Origin: Chloroflexota bacterium
GTDB lineage: Bacteria > Chloroflexota > Dehalococcoidia > Lucifugimonadales > Lucifugimonadaceae
DNA length: 64,000 nucleotides
Direction: 5' to 3'
Assembly: GCA_029262735.1 (NCBI GenBank)
Contig: JAJCYY010000019.1
Span: 62,001 to 126,000 of the forward strand
Shown: positions 43,970-52,839 of the stretch, in pieces
Numbering within the stretch: position 1 is the stretch's first letter
Layout of the letters: each line of letters begins with the position of its first letter
Translations under genes and position numbers: made by a program
The notes under the pieces: model-generated
What the model was told of the DNA's origin: nothing
The model's database searches: none
The model's input: only the letters and a program-made list of their open reading frames with translations

Positions 43970-45211
43970 ATGACAACTATTTCGGTCTATGTGCGGCGGC
44001 TCGGTGCGGTTCGAAACAGTCCAGTGGTCGGGCTGTTCTCCATCGGCTCGTTCAGAGCGCTTTTCTTCGGCAACTTCAGCAATGCAATGGGGATCGAGCT
44101 GCGTCTGATGGCGCAGGCGTGGCTGATCCTGGAGCTTGGCGGCTCCCAGGTCTGGGTCGGCGCCGCGAACGGTCTCCGCGTAGTCCCATTCATTGCCATT
44201 TCGCTGATGGCTGGCGTGTGGGTGGACCGGCTTGGCGGCAGGTTCATGCTGCTCATGGAGCGTGGGCTGCTGATCGGCCTGGCCGTTGTCACAGCCCTTC
44301 TCGTGATCACCGACACAGTTGTTCTCTGGCACGTGGTCGTGTTGTCGGTTGCTGCAAGCTCGGCACTTGCCGTTGGCATGCCGTCAATGCAGACCATGAT
44401 GAGGGAGATCGTGCCGGGAACCAGTTTGCAGGCGGCCCAGTCGCTCAATTCGCTGGCGTTCAGCTTCGCAAGAGCGATTGGACCCGTTGGTGGCGGGTTC
44501 CTGATCGCCGGGTTCGGCCTTGGGTCGCCGTGGCTCGCCCTGATAGGCCTATACGCACTGGCTATTGGGTTTGCATACAGGCTGCCGCGCCACGAGGTAG
44601 AAAAGAAGGAATCAAAATCGCTCGGACGAGAGATCCTGGCTGGCCTCCGCTACATACGAGCCAATCCGGTGATCACCAGGATCATGATCCTCGCTTTCAG
44701 CGCCATCCTGGCCGGCTCGATCATGCCGATCATTCCCGTCTATGCCAGGGACAGGTTTGACGTCGGCGGGACCGGCTTCGGCTTTCTGATGGCCTCGTTC
44801 GCAGCAGGGCAAGCCCTCTCTGCGATCTTCATCGTCGTCCGAGGCGGGTGGGAGCGAAAAGCCCTTCCGGTAGTAACAGCCGCCGCGATGTGGACGATAA
44901 CCATGATCGTGTTCGGGTTCTCGACGTCCTTCCCACTTTCGCTGGCCGCTCTATTCCTGGGCGGAGCAGCGCTGCCAATCTGGGTCTCGAGTATCGTCAC
45001 GCTGCTCCAGTTACAGACCGATCGGGCGATGCTCGGGCGGGTGATGTCTGTCTACGCTCTTTCACTCGAAGGTTTTACACTCGGGTGGCTGGTAGGCGCA
45101 TGGGTTGGTCAGCAGATCGGCAACGATTGGATGCTGTTGGCGAGTGGTAGTTTGAACATTCTCATTCATACGACGCTGATCTTCACGTCTCCGCAACTTC
45201 GTCGACTGTGA
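43970..45211 (+). CDS. MFS transporter
   Basis: A 413-residue protein with about 12 hydrophobic helices, of the MFS_3/enterobactin exporter-like group. It opens SFRALFFGNFSNAMGIEL and has the loop 2-3 motif GVWVDRLGGRFML, with the second-half equivalent less clear. Such proteins export drugs, siderophores or metabolites by proton antiport; the substrate is unknown. ATG 43970 follows GGGAG at five bases, inside a 6-bp hairpin. An imperfect CTAGC-rich hairpin around 45253-45275 lies after the stop. It is related to the MFS gene at 60379. Confidence 0.88.
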   Translation: MTTISVYVRRLGAVRNSPVVGLFSIGSFRALFFGNFSNAMGIELRLMAQAWLILELGGSQVWVGAANGLRVVPFIAISLMAGVWVDRLGGRFMLLMERGLLIGLAVVTALLVITDTVVLWHVVVLSVAASSALAVGMPSMQTMMREIVPGTSLQAAQSLNSLAFSFARAIGPVGGGFLIAGFGLGSPWLALIGLYALAIGFAYRLPRHEVEKKESKSLGREILAGLRYIRANPVITRIMILAFSAILAGSIMPIIPVYARDRFDVGGTGFGFLMASFAAGQALSAIFIVVRGGWERKALPVVTAAAMWTITMIVFGFSTSFPLSLAALFLGGAALPIWVSSIVTLLQLQTDRAMLGRVMSVYALSLEGFTLGWLVGAWVGQQIGNDWMLLASGSLNILIHTTLIFTSPQLRRL

Positions 45212-45398
45212 ACTCACGTTTGCGAGCGGTCGACGGATGGACACAACTCTGGCCGCTAGCTAGCATGGCTAGCCGGTCTTCGGCTTCACTTCTCCGGCAT
45301 CGTCACGCGCCGGGCGAACTGGATACACCGCAACTGGCCGGACCCGATCAGCATCCGATCTCATATGTGACCACTGAGCCGCGGGGAGGCGTCCGCAG

Positions 45399-46580
45399 TT
45401 GAATATCCACGAGTACCAGGCGAGGGAGATCCTCGAACGCTTCGGCCTGCCCGTCCCGAAGGCGGGAGTTGCATCTACGCCTGCCGAAGCGAGAGCCGTG
45501 GCTGAGGAGCTCGGTGGGAAGGTTGTCGTCAAGGCGCAGGTCCACGCCGGTGGCCGCGGCAAGGCGGGTGGCGTGAAGTTGGTTTCTGGTCCCGACGAAG
45601 CCGAACAGGCCGCAGCGGGCATGCTCGGGACGAATCTCGTTACACACCAGACCGGGCCGCAGGGCGTTCCAGTTCACAAGGTGATGGTCGCCGAGGCCAC
45701 TGACATCGCGGATGAGCTCTATCTGTCGATAATCGTCGACGGCGACCTTGGTGTGCCCGTCGTGATCGCCTCCACAGAAGGCGGCATGGACATCGAAGAG
45801 GTGGCCGACAAGACGCCGGAGCTGCTGTTCAGGGTCGCCGCGGACCCGCTGATGGGCCTCTCGCCCTACCACGCCCGCGATATCGCTTCCATGCTGAACG
45901 TCCCTGTGGCTGCCCGGCGAGCCACAGCAGCGCTCATATCGAACCTGTACCGGGTATTTGTCGAAAGCGACTGCTCGCTGGTTGAGATCAATCCTCTTGT
46001 GATCACGAAGGACGACGAAGTGATTGCGCTTGATGCCAAGATCAACATTGAGGACGATGCGCTGTTCAGGCACAGGGACCTGGCAGCTCTGCACGATCCT
46101 ACGCAGGAGGATGAGCTTGAGCTGCGGGCGGGAAAGGCGGACCTGGCTTACGTAAAGCTGGACGGTGGCCGCGTCGGCTGCATGGTGAACGGCGCCGGAC
46201 TTGCGATGGCAACGATGGACATCACCAAGTGGGCGGGTGCCAACCCGGCGAACTTCCTGGACATCGGCGGCAGCGCAGATGAGGGCCGCATCGAGGAGGC
46301 GTTCAAGATCATCGTCTCTGACAGCGATGTCGAGATCATCCTGGTGAACCTGTTCGCAGGCATCGCTCGTTCGGACATCGTGGCGCAGGGCATTGTGAAC
46401 GCCGCTAAGGAGACAGGCACGAAGCTGCCGATGGTGGTTGCGATGCGCGGCACGAACGCAGAGGAGGGACGAACGATACTTAATGAGTCGGGGCTGGATA
46501 TCACTTCCGCGCAGGACCTGGCGGGAGCGGCCGAGGTCTTGCGAGATAAGCTTTCGAGCCACAAAGGCGGTGCGCAGTGA
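45399..46580 (+). CDS. sucC: Succinyl-CoA synthetase beta subunit
   Basis: A 393-residue ATP-grasp protein. It begins [20 protein letters not shown], the standard SucC start, and includes [20 protein letters not shown], the nucleotide-binding loop, EINPLV and [14 protein letters not shown] with [13 protein letters not shown] near the C-terminus. With SucD it makes succinate and ATP/GTP from succinyl-CoA in the TCA cycle. The start is TTG at 45399, with GGGGAGG nine bases upstream; its stop overlaps the sucD start as GTGA. Confidence 0.95.
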   Translation: MNIHEYQAREILERFGLPVPKAGVASTPAEARAVAEELGGKVVVKAQVHAGGRGKAGGVKLVSGPDEAEQAAAGMLGTNLVTHQTGPQGVPVHKVMVAEATDIADELYLSIIVDGDLGVPVVIASTEGGMDIEEVADKTPELLFRVAADPLMGLSPYHARDIASMLNVPVAARRATAALISNLYRVFVESDCSLVEINPLVITKDDEVIALDAKINIEDDALFRHRDLAALHDPTQEDELELRAGKADLAYVKLDGGRVGCMVNGAGLAMATMDITKWAGANPANFLDIGGSADEGRIEEAFKIIVSDSDVEIILVNLFAGIARSDIVAQGIVNAAKETGTKLPMVVAMRGTNAEEGRTILNESGLDITSAQDLAGAAEVLRDKLSSHKGGAQ

Positions 46581-47449
46581 GCGTTCTCGCAGGACCGGAG
46601 ACGAAGCTGATTGTGCAGGGGCTTGGCCGGGACGGCAGCTTCCAGGCAAGCCGGATGCGGGAGTACGGCACGAACATGGTGGCGGCCGTTCACCCGAACC
46701 GTGAGGGCAAGAAGTTCGAGGACACAGTCCCGTACTTCTCATCGGTTGCCGAAGCGGTGAAGGAGACCGGGGCGAACACCGGAGTGATCTTCGTGCCCGC
46801 GCCGTTCGCAGCAGACGCCATTATCGAACAGGTGGATGCAGGTCTCGAGGTTGTTGTGTGTATCTCGGAGGGCGTTCCGGTGCAGGACATGGTGAAGGTG
46901 AACGCGTATGTGGCGGGAAGCGGCAGCCGGTTGGTCGGCCCGAACTGCCCCGGCCTGATCCACCCGGCGTCGAAGGCGAAGGTCGGAATCATTCCGGGCA
47001 GCATCGTGCAGCCGGGGCGAATTGGCGTTGTGTCACGTTCCGGCACCCTGACTTACGAGGCGATCGCGCAGCTTGTGCAGGTCGGGCTGGGCCAGTCTTC
47101 GTGCGTCGGCATCGGAGGCGACCCGATTCACGGAACGACCTTCACCGATGTGCTCGAGCTGTTCCAGGAGGACGACGAGACCGATGCGATCGTGATGATC
47201 GGCGAGATTGGCGGCATCAGGGAGCAGCTCGCGGCCGAGTTCATCTCGGAGAAGGTGACGAAGCCTGTCGTTGCGGCGATAGCGGGCCAGACTGCGCCTC
47301 CGGGCAAGCGAATGGGGCACGCAGGGGCGATCATTACAGGCAAGGCGGGGCTGGCGTCTGAGAAGAACCGTGTGCTGACGGAGGCAGGTGTGCACGTTGT
47401 GGAGTCACCGGCGTACATAGGCGCTCGGATGAAGGAAGTGCTGGGGTAG
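46577..47449 (+). CDS. sucD: Succinyl-CoA synthetase alpha subunit
   Basis: A 290-residue CoA-binding subunit. [20 protein letters not shown] corresponds to the CoA-binding loop, although most SucD proteins read GxTGxxGxFH here, so the loop is slightly divergent. [19 protein letters not shown] and [10 protein letters not shown] are canonical, and the phospho-histidine is in KRMGHAGAI (about residue 245). The start is GTG 46577, translationally coupled to sucC. Function with SucC is clear. Confidence 0.95.
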   Translation: MSVLAGPETKLIVQGLGRDGSFQASRMREYGTNMVAAVHPNREGKKFEDTVPYFSSVAEAVKETGANTGVIFVPAPFAADAIIEQVDAGLEVVVCISEGVPVQDMVKVNAYVAGSGSRLVGPNCPGLIHPASKAKVGIIPGSIVQPGRIGVVSRSGTLTYEAIAQLVQVGLGQSSCVGIGGDPIHGTTFTDVLELFQEDDETDAIVMIGEIGGIREQLAAEFISEKVTKPVVAAIAGQTAPPGKRMGHAGAIITGKAGLASEKNRVLTEAGVHVVESPAYIGARMKEVLG

Positions 47450-47466
47450 CGGGGAGGGGCCGAGGT

Positions 47467-47571
47467 TGTCATTCTGAACTTGACCCTTTGACAGGCTCAG
47501 GATGAAGTCCAGAATCTCTCAGGTGTCGTCACGTCGGCGGGTAAGATTCCTCCGCGAAGGTCGGAATGACA
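47467..47571. repeat. MITE-like intergenic repeat with 8-bp inverted ends
   Basis: A 105-bp element bounded by TGTCATTC (47467-47474) and GAATGACA (47564-47571). The interior contains CCTTTGACAGGCTCAGGATGA and AGAATCTCTC-type segments that I recognise as components of widespread non-autonomous repeats in bacterial intergenic regions. It lies between sucD and the rhodanese gene and could form a hairpin acting as a terminator for sucCD. Identity as a repeat needs other copies elsewhere in the genome; none was noticed in this window. Confidence 0.55.
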
Positions 47572-47650
47572 CTAATTGAGCCTGTCGGTTCATACTGCGG
47601 ATTCAGACGATCACCCGACAACGGGAGAGACGAAAAAAACGGAGCCAACA

Positions 47651-47986
47651 ATGAACCTGATTTCACGGGATGAACTGAAGGCGAAGCTCGACTCCGGCGA
47701 TGAGTTCAAGCTGGTGATGACGCTCAGTGAATGGGCGTTCAGGGCCAAACACATTCCGGGCTCCCTGAACGTCGACAACCCAACGAAGGTCACCGAGTAC
47801 CTGGACCCGTCTGACGAGATCGTCATCTACTGCTCCGACGAGAACTGCCCTGCGAGCAAATTCGCGTTCCACCAGCTCACCACGAACGGCTTCGAGAACG
47901 TTCGACGTTACGCCGGCGGCATCGCAGAGTGGGAAGAAGCAGGATTGCCGCTTGAGGGCGAGTGGGTAGAAGAGCCATCAGTCTGA
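47651..47986 (+). CDS. Rhodanese-like domain protein
   Basis: A 111-residue single rhodanese domain: LISRDELKAKLDSGDEFKLV at the N-terminus, AKHIPGSLNV, and the active-site loop IVIYCSDENCPASKFA with the catalytic-position Cys, then RRYAGGIAEWEEAGLPLEG. Such proteins transfer sulfane sulfur or bind redox partners in the cytoplasm. The ATG at 47651 is chosen because GGAG lies six bases upstream and the domain begins here; the frame is open upstream into the repeat element. Confidence 0.87.
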   Translation: MNLISRDELKAKLDSGDEFKLVMTLSEWAFRAKHIPGSLNVDNPTKVTEYLDPSDEIVIYCSDENCPASKFAFHQLTTNGFENVRRYAGGIAEWEEAGLPLEGEWVEEPSV

Positions 47987-48201
47987 ACCAATAGTCGTTC
48001 CCATCGTCAAGGTTTTCTACACATATGATCGAACAGAAGACACGTGCTGTGCACGCCTACTGGCCGGTGGGCCATATCGAGCGGCGGTGCGCGTCGGCTG
48101 GAAGACGGGCGAAAGCGGTATGTGGGTAAACCGCTTACGGGTACCCGCCGAAGGAAAAGCTGGCGCTGTTGAAGCGGGTGACGGAGTGAGGGGTACTCGA
48201 T
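47987..48201. other. Gap with a possible transposase fragment
   Basis: A 215-bp gap between the rhodanese gene and a lower-GC orphan gene. The plus strand at 48142-48187 reads YPPKEKLALLKRVTE then a stop, which looks like the N-terminal helix of an IS3/IS481-type transposase, with another open segment before it in a different frame. This could be a decayed insertion sequence end; the evidence is short. Confidence 0.3.
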
Positions 48202-48957
48202 ATGGCGTTTAAGCGGTTGTATTCGAGTCAAGCATTTGAATGGCTCAGATCCATCAGGTGTGATTTTAAACACGTTGGACAACCTTGCAGAGTCAGTTGT
48301 CATCTGCCATCCGGCTATGAATCGTACGTCAAGATTTTTCACGCGATCTATGAAGATCAAGAAATCGCAGAGATCGGCAAAGGCTGGGAGGGATTCAGCA
48401 AGATCAGCTCATCCGACCTGATTAGGACCAGCGGTGCGGCGAATGGAAGCCTAAGCGATTCCGAGCGACCTAGGCGAATAAGTTGGAAGGGGTTGTGTGA
48501 GTATTTTGATATCCCATTTGATTCAAGCGTAAGTGTTGACCAGTTTACGAGCCTGTTCCCTGACGGAAGATGGCCATATGCCCTTTTTGGCCCTATAGAA
48601 GGGACGCTAGATACAGAATCTTGCTTCGCTCTTATTTCGGTTCTACGAGAATTTTCTCGCAATGAAAAGATCTACTTCGAATACGATAGCTATGCTTGGC
48701 CACCTGATTGGAATCCAGAAAAAGAGTGGGGCGACATGTTCTATGTGGGTCGATTGGAAGACCTTCTTGAAGGACAAACGGACGGTTCGCTAAATTTCAC
48801 TCCTACCTTGTGGTGGCCCGAATCCCATGACTGGGTCGTCTATTCAGATTGGGATCTGTCATACACACTCATTGCTGGTAGTAGCGAACTATCCGCGGAG
48901 ATAAGAGAGAATGAGACGCTGGAAGCTCTGCAAATCGGGCGCCAGGAATTATTGTGA
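48202..48957 (+). CDS. Hypothetical protein, lower-GC orphan
   Basis: A 251-residue soluble acidic protein rich in Trp, Ser and Glu, with no family recognised. The second half contains FEYDSYAWPPDW, WGDMFYVGRLEDLLEG and LWWPESHDWVVYSDWDLSY, a pattern of aromatic-acidic motifs like those in SMI1/SUKH-type or other immunity proteins, but this is only a resemblance. Codon use is clearly more AT-rich than in neighbouring genes. It is preceded by a possible transposase fragment and followed by rpiB after 58 bases. Acquisition by transfer is likely. Confidence 0.6.
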   Translation: MAFKRLYSSQAFEWLRSIRCDFKHVGQPCRVSCHLPSGYESYVKIFHAIYEDQEIAEIGKGWEGFSKISSSDLIRTSGAANGSLSDSERPRRISWKGLCEYFDIPFDSSVSVDQFTSLFPDGRWPYALFGPIEGTLDTESCFALISVLREFSRNEKIYFEYDSYAWPPDWNPEKEWGDMFYVGRLEDLLEGQTDGSLNFTPTLWWPESHDWVVYSDWDLSYTLIAGSSELSAEIRENETLEALQIGRQELL

Positions 48958-49015
48958 CCATAGAGAATGAATAATCAGCACACCAAGTAGTTTGAGTGAG
49001 CCTGCGGAATAAACA

Positions 49016-49501
49016 ATGAAACTTGCCGTTGGTGGCGACCATGCCGGGTTCCCGATGAAGGGACCGGTTGTTGAGTACTTAAGGGCACGCGGGCATGACG
49101 TGACGGACCACGGGACGCATTCGGAAGAACCGGTCGACTTCCCGGACATCTCGGCGAAGGTCTGCCAGGCGGTGCTCGACGGCGAGGCAGAGCGCGGCGT
49201 GCTGGTGTGCGGGACGGGCGTCGGTGCGGCAATAGCTGCGAACAAGATCCCCGGGATCAGGGCAGCTCTCAGCCACGATATTCACACCGCTCACCAGGGC
49301 GTCGAACATGACGATGTGAACCTGATTTGCGTAGGCGCATGGATTGTTGGCATCGAGGTCGTAAAGGAGATTCTCGACGCGTTCATTGCGGCCGAGTTCT
49401 CGACGGACCCTGACCTGCGCCGCCGTGTGCAGAAGCTTCACCAGATGGAGCTGGACTACGCCAGGAAACTGCTGGCCAACGAGCTGCTGACCAACGAGTA
49501 G
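49016..49501 (+). CDS. rpiB: Ribose-5-phosphate isomerase B
   Basis: A 161-residue RpiB/LacAB-type sugar-phosphate isomerase interconverting ribose-5-phosphate and ribulose-5-phosphate. It begins MKLAVGGDHAGFPMK, with the Asp-His phosphate/ring-opening residues, then VCGTGVGAAIAANKIPGIRAAL with the catalytic Cys, and HDDVNLICVGAW. The last 15 residues are a family-typical helix. It is cytoplasmic, in the pentose phosphate pathway. ATG 49016 has only a weak ribosome site. Confidence 0.93.
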   Translation: MKLAVGGDHAGFPMKGPVVEYLRARGHDVTDHGTHSEEPVDFPDISAKVCQAVLDGEAERGVLVCGTGVGAAIAANKIPGIRAALSHDIHTAHQGVEHDDVNLICVGAWIVGIEVVKEILDAFIAAEFSTDPDLRRRVQKLHQMELDYARKLLANELLTNE

Positions 49502-49537
49502 TCCGTATACTGGGCGGCTGTTTCGGCCCTTCTTTCA

Positions 49538-49565
49538 AAAGGGATACCGGCGAAAGGGATACCGG
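49538..49565. repeat. Tandem 13-bp direct repeat before alpha/beta hydrolase
   Basis: AAAGGGATACCGG occurs twice (49538-49550 and 49553-49565) with a two-base spacer, 38 bases before the hydrolase ATG. The 15-base period is about one and a half helical turns. It could be a regulator site or a simple local duplication. Confidence 0.4.
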
Positions 49566-49603
49566 GCTGATCCGGGTCTCGAAGCCCAGACAACCGTCTA
49601 CTT

Positions 49604-50467
49604 ATGCCCCAGACACTCCCAGAAGTACGCTATTTCAACACCGGTGAAGTGGCGATCAATTACGCTCGGTGGGAAGGTGAAAAGCCTGCGTTTCTGTTCA
49701 TCCACGGAATCACTGACCGGCACGAGACGTGGTACGACGTTTCAGATGAAATCCGGCGAGGATCTAGCGCGGTCGCGGTCGATCTCAGGGGCCACGGGCG
49801 CTCCGGTCACGTTCCCAAGCCCTACGTCTTCATTGACTATGCCCGCGATATGGCGGCATTACTCGATGAACTCGATCTTGCGCCAGTCGTAATCGTTGGA
49901 CACTCGCTCGGTGGCTTGACCGCTATCCAGCTGGCAGCAACCCGCCCGGAACTGGTTCATGCGATCGTTCTCGAAGACCCTCCGCTCTACGGGAGGGAAA
50001 TCATGCAGAACCATCATCCTGAGTGGCGAGCTCAGTTCGATCGAAGTGCCGAGATCGCAGGAAGCAGACAGTCGATCGAAGGTATGGCTGCATTGATACG
50101 GTCAGACAACCCGGATGTCCCTGAGGAGTTTGTGGAACGCAGATCGCAGCATCTGTTCGCTACCGATTCGAGCGTGATTTCAGGAGCGATGACGCAGTTG
50201 ACCGATGAATCGCTGGACTGGTTGAACGAGATCGAAAGCAAGATGCGCCGAGTCGAGTGTCCAACGTTGCTTTTGCAGGGGAACATGGAGCTTGGCGGAT
50301 GGATGCAGCCGGGCGACGGTGTTCGCGCGAAAAAGCTGATTCCCGACTGCAAACTGGAGACCTGGGAAGACGCGGGGCACAGCCTGCATCGGGAGCATCC
50401 GGAGCGGTTCATAGAGCAGGTGAACGGGTTCGTTTCAGGGCTGGCTAGTGCGGGCCGGAGTTCATGA
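49604..50467 (+). CDS. Alpha/beta hydrolase
   Basis: A 287-residue alpha/beta hydrolase fold enzyme. Oxyanion region LFIHGITDRHETW, VDLRGHGRSG, nucleophile elbow VGHSLGGLTA (Ser about residue 104), and the terminal catalytic His in DAGHSLHREHPE (about 265). No signal peptide is visible. The substrate is unknown; ester, lactone or C-C hydrolysis are all possible. It overlaps a second hydrolase by ATGA, so the two are coupled. Confidence 0.88.
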   Translation: MPQTLPEVRYFNTGEVAINYARWEGEKPAFLFIHGITDRHETWYDVSDEIRRGSSAVAVDLRGHGRSGHVPKPYVFIDYARDMAALLDELDLAPVVIVGHSLGGLTAIQLAATRPELVHAIVLEDPPLYGREIMQNHHPEWRAQFDRSAEIAGSRQSIEGMAALIRSDNPDVPEEFVERRSQHLFATDSSVISGAMTQLTDESLDWLNEIESKMRRVECPTLLLQGNMELGGWMQPGDGVRAKKLIPDCKLETWEDAGHSLHREHPERFIEQVNGFVSGLASAGRSS

Positions 50468-51306
50468 GCACTCGAGAAGCGCCAGTGGAGCCACGAGAAC
50501 GGTTCTTGCACCTGGGCGATACAGCGCTGAACGTGGTTGAGTGGCCGGGAGACGGTCCTCCGCTGGTGATGGTCCACGGCTGGGGCGTCTCGTGGCAGGT
50601 CTGGCTGTCTGTCGCCCCGCTGCTTGCGAAGCAGTTCCGCGTGATCGCGTTCGATCTACGCGGCCACGGACGTTCCGGTCGTGTGCTCGATGATCACCAG
50701 CGCATCACGTGGGCAGAGGACACTGTGCGGCTGATGGAGAAGCTGACCCCAGACGGAGCAGCGGTAGTCGGTCACTCGCTGGGCGGCTGGGTAAGCCTGA
50801 CGCTTCCTTCGCTAGCGCCCGGACTTGCCACAAAGATCGTTTCCGAGGATCCATACACAGGTCCGAACTCGCTTGTCGGCGAACGTGCCCGTGGCGATGT
50901 GTCGCGCAGGTTCCGGCCCGACCCGGATTTCGTTGCGGCTGCGACCTCTATCGAGCCGATTGCAGCGTTGGTCACGGAACAGAATCCTCACTACGCCCCT
51001 GATATCGTGGATCGGCTGGCGACGATGCAGTTCCGGATGGACCCGGCGCTGATCCGAGGCCGCGGGACTCGGGACGAGCCGGAACGCAGCCAGGACGAGG
51101 CGTTTGCGAAGATCGACTGCCCGGTATTACTGATGCACGGCAACCCGGACAAGGGCGGGATCATGGATGTTGCCGAGGCGGAGCGTGTCGCCAGTGTGAT
51201 CCCGGAGGTGAAGGTCGTTCACTGGCCGCACACGGGTCACAACCTGCACGTCGCACGGAACTTCGATTTCGCAAAGGCCGTGCGACGTTTTTTGCAGGCT
51301 GAGTAG
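50464..51306 (+). CDS. Alpha/beta hydrolase (second of a coupled pair)
   Basis: A 280-residue paralogue-class alpha/beta hydrolase with VMVHGWGVSWQVW, FDLRGHGRSGR, nucleophile elbow VVGHSLGGWV (Ser about residue 103) and late His in HTGHNLHVARN. It differs from its neighbour in the cap region. The ATG at 50464 overlaps the previous stop. The pair probably acts on related substrates or in successive steps. Its end converges on the DinB-like gene with a gap of only 10 bases. Confidence 0.88.
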   Translation: MSTREAPVEPRERFLHLGDTALNVVEWPGDGPPLVMVHGWGVSWQVWLSVAPLLAKQFRVIAFDLRGHGRSGRVLDDHQRITWAEDTVRLMEKLTPDGAAVVGHSLGGWVSLTLPSLAPGLATKIVSEDPYTGPNSLVGERARGDVSRRFRPDPDFVAAATSIEPIAALVTEQNPHYAPDIVDRLATMQFRMDPALIRGRGTRDEPERSQDEAFAKIDCPVLLMHGNPDKGGIMDVAEAERVASVIPEVKVVHWPHTGHNLHVARNFDFAKAVRRFLQAE

Positions 51307-51316
51307 AGGTCCGGGA

Positions 51317-51862
51317 TCAGCTCGCCACTGCCAGCCGCGACTGTAGCCCGAGCAAAGTTTCGATATTGCCGAGGTGGCAGCCGGGATGCCAGACGAATCG
51401 CGTGAGTATGTTGCCGTAGGTCAGCACCACCGCCGGAACGTCGGGAATCCTCGGTACCCGCTCGTCGAAATTGGCTTCTGTGACCTGTTTTGTGGCTGAA
51501 ATCGCGGTCTCGAACGCTGTTTCCACGTAGCTGCGAAACTCCCGGCCGGCAGGCCATTCGATTCCTGCGGCGTAAGCCTGATCCATGCCAGTTCCACCTT
51601 CCAACAGGCCAAGGCGGTCCGGATCGAAGCCCCAGCTTTTGGCGATGCCCTGGGCGTGCCACGCCTGCTCCGTGTCGGTGAATGCAGACTGGGTTATGTC
51701 TGCAAACCGGGCAATATGCCACATGTGCCATGCGACCGGCACCCCCTCATCGGAAGCCTTCCAGAAGAGCTCACGGTCGGAGAGTTCCGCCGTGGCATCG
51801 AGGATGTCGCGATGCGCTCTCTCGTGCCACTTACGCAGAGTCGGAATGATATTTGAGGACAT
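51317..51862 (-). CDS. DinB-superfamily protein
   Basis: A 181-residue four-helix-bundle protein of the DinB/YfiT-like superfamily, which binds a metal through three histidines. Candidate ligands are in VAWHMWHIARF (about residue 45) and WHPGCHLGNIETL near the C-terminus. Members act in thiol-dependent detoxification or are of unknown function. ATG 51862 has GGAG six bases upstream and is preferred over a TTG at 51874. The gene is downstream of, and probably co-transcribed with, the TetR regulator gene. Confidence 0.82.
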   Translation of the reverse strand: MSSNIIPTLRKWHERAHRDILDATAELSDRELFWKASDEGVPVAWHMWHIARFADITQSAFTDTEQAWHAQGIAKSWGFDPDRLGLLEGGTGMDQAYAAGIEWPAGREFRSYVETAFETAISATKQVTEANFDERVPRIPDVPAVVLTYGNILTRFVWHPGCHLGNIETLLGLQSRLAVAS

Positions 51863-51898
51863 GATTGACTCCAATCGAGAAGGTTGAGCAGGTCACGA

Positions 51899-52543
51899 TT
51901 ACCGGCCGTTTTGCTCCTTTTTGCTGCTGTCACCGGCACCAATCCAGAAATTGCCGGTGAGCATTGCCCTCGTAACATCGGCCGCCTTGCGACCGTCGAT
52001 CTCCGGTTCCCACGTTTTCTGGATCTGCACGCCCATGAGCATGCCCAGAATGACGTTTCCGATATGTCGCGGACTCAGGTTTGGATTGATGTGGCCTGAT
52101 TCCTGGAGGTGTTGCAGTGCCTGCAATACCTGGGCTCTGGGCTCTACGAGGGATTCAAGTTGACCGGCCAGAGTTTTCTCATCCAGCAGGGCGTGCGCCC
52201 ACAGCATTACGGCGACGCGGTTGGCGTCATATGACGCCGGGTCGTTCATTTGATCGAAGAGGTGATCGACAGCGAAGTCGATCACCTGCTGTCCCTCCAT
52301 CTGCGGTGCATCTTCCAGGTACTCCGCGTCCTCGGCCTCCGTGGACCGCTGCCGGATGGCCTCGATTAGCTCGGCCTTGGTGCGGAAGTAGTGGTAGATG
52401 CTTCCGAGCGATAGTTCGGCTTCCTGGCTGATGTCTCGCAGGGTTGCCCGGTCAAGACCGAGCTTCGAGAAGCAGCGCAGTGCGGCATCGAGGATCTGTG
52501 TCCTGCGTGCGGCTGCGAGTTCGTTGCTGATCTTAGGTGACAT
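51899..52543 (-). CDS. TetR-family transcriptional regulator
   Basis: A 214-residue repressor-type protein. The N-terminal HTH reads RTQILDAALRCFSKLGLDRATLRDISQEAELSLGSIYHYF-like sequence (about residues 13-55), the standard TetR pattern, followed by a helical ligand/dimer domain. ATG 52543 is preferred because AGGG lies just upstream and an in-frame TTG at 52570 would place the start inside the operator dyad. It is followed by a DinB-like gene after 36 bases, so it may control that gene and itself. Confidence 0.9.
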   Translation of the reverse strand: MSPKISNELAAARRTQILDAALRCFSKLGLDRATLRDISQEAELSLGSIYHYFRTKAELIEAIRQRSTEAEDAEYLEDAPQMEGQQVIDFAVDHLFDQMNDPASYDANRVAVMLWAHALLDEKTLAGQLESLVEPRAQVLQALQHLQESGHINPNLSPRHIGNVILGMLMGVQIQKTWEPEIDGRKAADVTRAMLTGNFWIGAGDSSKKEQNGR

Positions 52544-52839
52544 TGCGCCCTGTTCATATAAAACGGTCAACCGACCGATATAATAGCCTGCTCGTTGATG
52601 TATGGCAAGGGCGCTGCCGCGGAGGACTTAGAACTCAGCTACCCGCCCGGGCTTCTTCTCGCGATCCTCATGTCGTTATCCTTGCAACTCACGTCTTCCC
52701 CACCTTCTTCACTGAAAATAAGTGTGGGAAGAATCGTGCTGAGAATCTGTAGCTACCCGGACACTGGAAGCTGCGAGGTATGCCGGATTGAACGGCGCTC
52801 CGTTTCCAGGTGGGCCAGGTACGGGTGGGAGATTTAACG
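52544..52839. other. Divergent gap upstream of tetR-like gene
   Basis: This 296-bp gap lies between the divergent TetR gene and a membrane protein gene. It contains the dyad at 52564-52577 and a perfect TATAAT at 52579-52584 on the plus strand. The remainder shows no gene. Confidence 0.45.
52564..52577. promoter_or_regulatory. Candidate TetR operator dyad
   Basis: CGGTC-AACC-GACCG is an inverted repeat with 5-bp arms, 20 bases upstream of the TetR start and beside a TATAAT hexamer (52579-52584). TetR proteins usually bind short palindromes in their own promoter, so autoregulation at this site is likely. Confidence 0.55.
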
